Below, one piece after another: positions 62,634-64,000 of a DNA stretch of 64,000 nucleotides. The stretch is from NCBI GenBank assembly GCA_033819885.1, contig JAQYUZ010000024.1, positions 62,001 through 126,000 of the forward strand, written 5' to 3'. A program made the translations under genes and the position numbers. Source of the DNA: Microbotryomycetes sp. JL201. Lineage: Eukaryota; Basidiomycota; Microbotryomycetes. Position 1 is the stretch's first letter. The number at the start of each line of letters is the position of its first letter. The notes below the pieces were generated by a model. The model was not told the origin of the DNA. It saw only the letters and a program-made list of their open reading frames with translations, and searched no databases.

Positions 62634-64000
62634 TCACTTACTTTTCCATGCCATCGATCTGTTGACAGCCCGATTCCAACCGGCAAATCTACATATCACA
62701 CGACGTCGTCAACGCCATGTCAGCGAGGAGCAGTCGTCAATTCCACTCACTTCCACTCTTTCTCTTCATCAGAAATCGACTGTCTGAACGTCTTGACGCC
62801 AAACTCATTGACATTGTCCAACGTGTCCGGGTCGTCCAGCTTCCAACCAAACAACCCGAGTCCGGCACCCGCAAGCAACGCCGCCCCCAAAGCCGTGCTT
62901 TCTCTCATTGTCGGCCTCTCTACCGGAATCCCAAGAATATCGGCTTGCAGTTGCATGGCGACGTCCGAGCTCGTCATGCCACCATCAACCTTCAAAGACA
63001 TCAAGAATTCGTCTCGGTCTTCTACACCGACATCCTTGGCCATGGCTTCCAAGATTGCACGGGTTTGGAAACAAGTCGCTTCCAGAGTGGCACGACAGAT
63101 GTGGTGCTTTGTCGTAAACGTTGACAAGCCAATCAACATGCCCGTCGCTGCCATGTCCCAGTAAGGTGCAAACAAGCCGCTGAAACCTGTGACAAAGTAG
63201 ACACCTCCAGTGTCCTCGACCTCTTCGGCGAACCGACTGCACTCTTTTGCGTTGTTGATGATGCCAAGATTATCACGCAGCCTGAAACAGCAGCAGAGTC
63301 AGCATGCGAATATTGCTGCCTTGGTCCACCAGTCAAGACTCGTACCAGTTGATGGAGGAACCTCCAACGGCGACTGATCCCTCTAGAGCATAGTGCACAG
63401 GTGCGTTTGGTCCAGCTTTATAGCCGACCTGGAAGGCTCTCGAGTCAATTCCATCTCTCTTGCTCGAGATCGTATCTCGTGATGACTGACTGTTGTGAGA
63501 AGACCGTGCGTAGATTTGACAATGTCTTTACCAGTGTTGTACAACCTGCCGGACAAAGCAATCAGATCCTTGAATTAAGAAAAGAGGGGGCCAAGATCCA
63601 GTCTTACATGAAACAGCCGGTACCTATACGTAAGATGTCATGGTCAGTCGACTGCGACGCGACGGATTCGAGACAGACGCGCACCGTATGTCTGTTTGGC
63701 CTCGCCTGGGAACAAGCACTTGTTTCCGACGAGCGCCGCCTGCTGATCGCCCACCAAGCCAGCGATGGGCAGACCTTCGAGCAAGTGTCCTTTGCAAAAC
63801 ACGCCGTACTGTTCACTATTGGAGACCAGCTTGGGCAAGGCCTCGACTGGCACGTCAAAGAATTCGAGCAGCTGCGGATCCCAATCCTGCGTGTGCAGTG
63901 ACAAAAGCAGCGTTCGACATGCGTTCGTATAGTCCGTCACGTGAATTCCGCCGTTTTGTGCACCTCCCGTGTAATTCTGATAGGCGACGGCATCAGTCGA
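62634..64000 (-). CDS. GUT1: Glycerol kinase (5' part outside window)
   Basis: ATP-dependent glycerol phosphorylation to glycerol-3-phosphate (FGGY kinase fold). Reading leftward from the right edge: [40 protein letters not shown], then [35 protein letters not shown] and [19 protein letters not shown], then [20 protein letters not shown] and [17 protein letters not shown]. The last exon (after an intron with a GTGAGT donor) is [17 protein letters not shown], the usual family C-terminus, ending at 62634. The N-terminal nucleotide-binding part lies beyond position 64000. Several short GT-AG introns. Identity is firm. Confidence 0.95.

Overview
The window is a compact, intron-rich fungal nuclear segment, about half G+C. 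Most introns are 50-80 bp with GTGAGT-type donors. Two Zn2Cys6 regulators, a chitin synthase fused to a myosin-like head, an F-box protein of basidiomycete style and Kex2-type (KR) secreted precursors point to a fungus, most likely a basidiomycete yeast or dimorphic lineage. The species cannot be fixed from the sequence. I saw no rRNA, tRNA, CRISPR or intact mobile element.

Layout. 1-2887 (-) is an oligopeptide transporter cut by the left edge. 3960-4683 (-) is a short secreted precursor made of identical 16-residue peptides separated by Lys-Arg; its array holds a 100-N assembly gap. 6219-9360 (+) is a secreted serine hydrolase. 9719-13460 (+) is VPS11, followed by ATG8 (13843-14780, +). 15032-22949 (-) holds an unrecognised Ser/Thr-rich protein, an F-box protein and a Zn2Cys6 factor. 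23676-25590 (+) is an amino-acid transporter followed by a degenerate partial copy of itself. ATG5 (26287-27599, -) and EMC2 (27867-29152, +) are divergent. A minus-strand run follows: chitin synthase with myosin head (29376-36539), EBP-type sterol isomerase (36823-37882), exportin CRM1 (38049-42476) and a RhoGAP protein (43124-45220). A plus-strand run follows: GPI-type aspartic protease, cytochrome b561-like protein, an unrecognised membrane protein, a second Zn2Cys6 factor and SPT16 (ending 59666). The right end has an unrecognised secreted protein (60134-61445, -) and glycerol kinase (62634 to beyond 64000, -).

Two things stand out. The first is the repeat-peptide precursor: signal peptide, one intron, then WFKTGGANTTDPA units cut by EKR. 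Its units differ only at synonymous codon positions, including CGC versus AGG for the same Arg, so the peptide itself appears conserved. It looks like a Kex2-processed signalling peptide or RiPP precursor that I cannot match to a named family. The second is a high number of GC-AG introns: eleven in nine genes, each chosen because it restores the reading frame and, in most cases, well-known family residues. Naive gene finding would truncate or misread these genes.

Most genes here are housekeeping (vacuolar tethering, autophagy, ER insertion, cell wall, ergosterol, nuclear export, chromatin, glycerol use). Exon joins were worked out by hand. Ends are firm where a family terminus is visible and are marked uncertain elsewhere.
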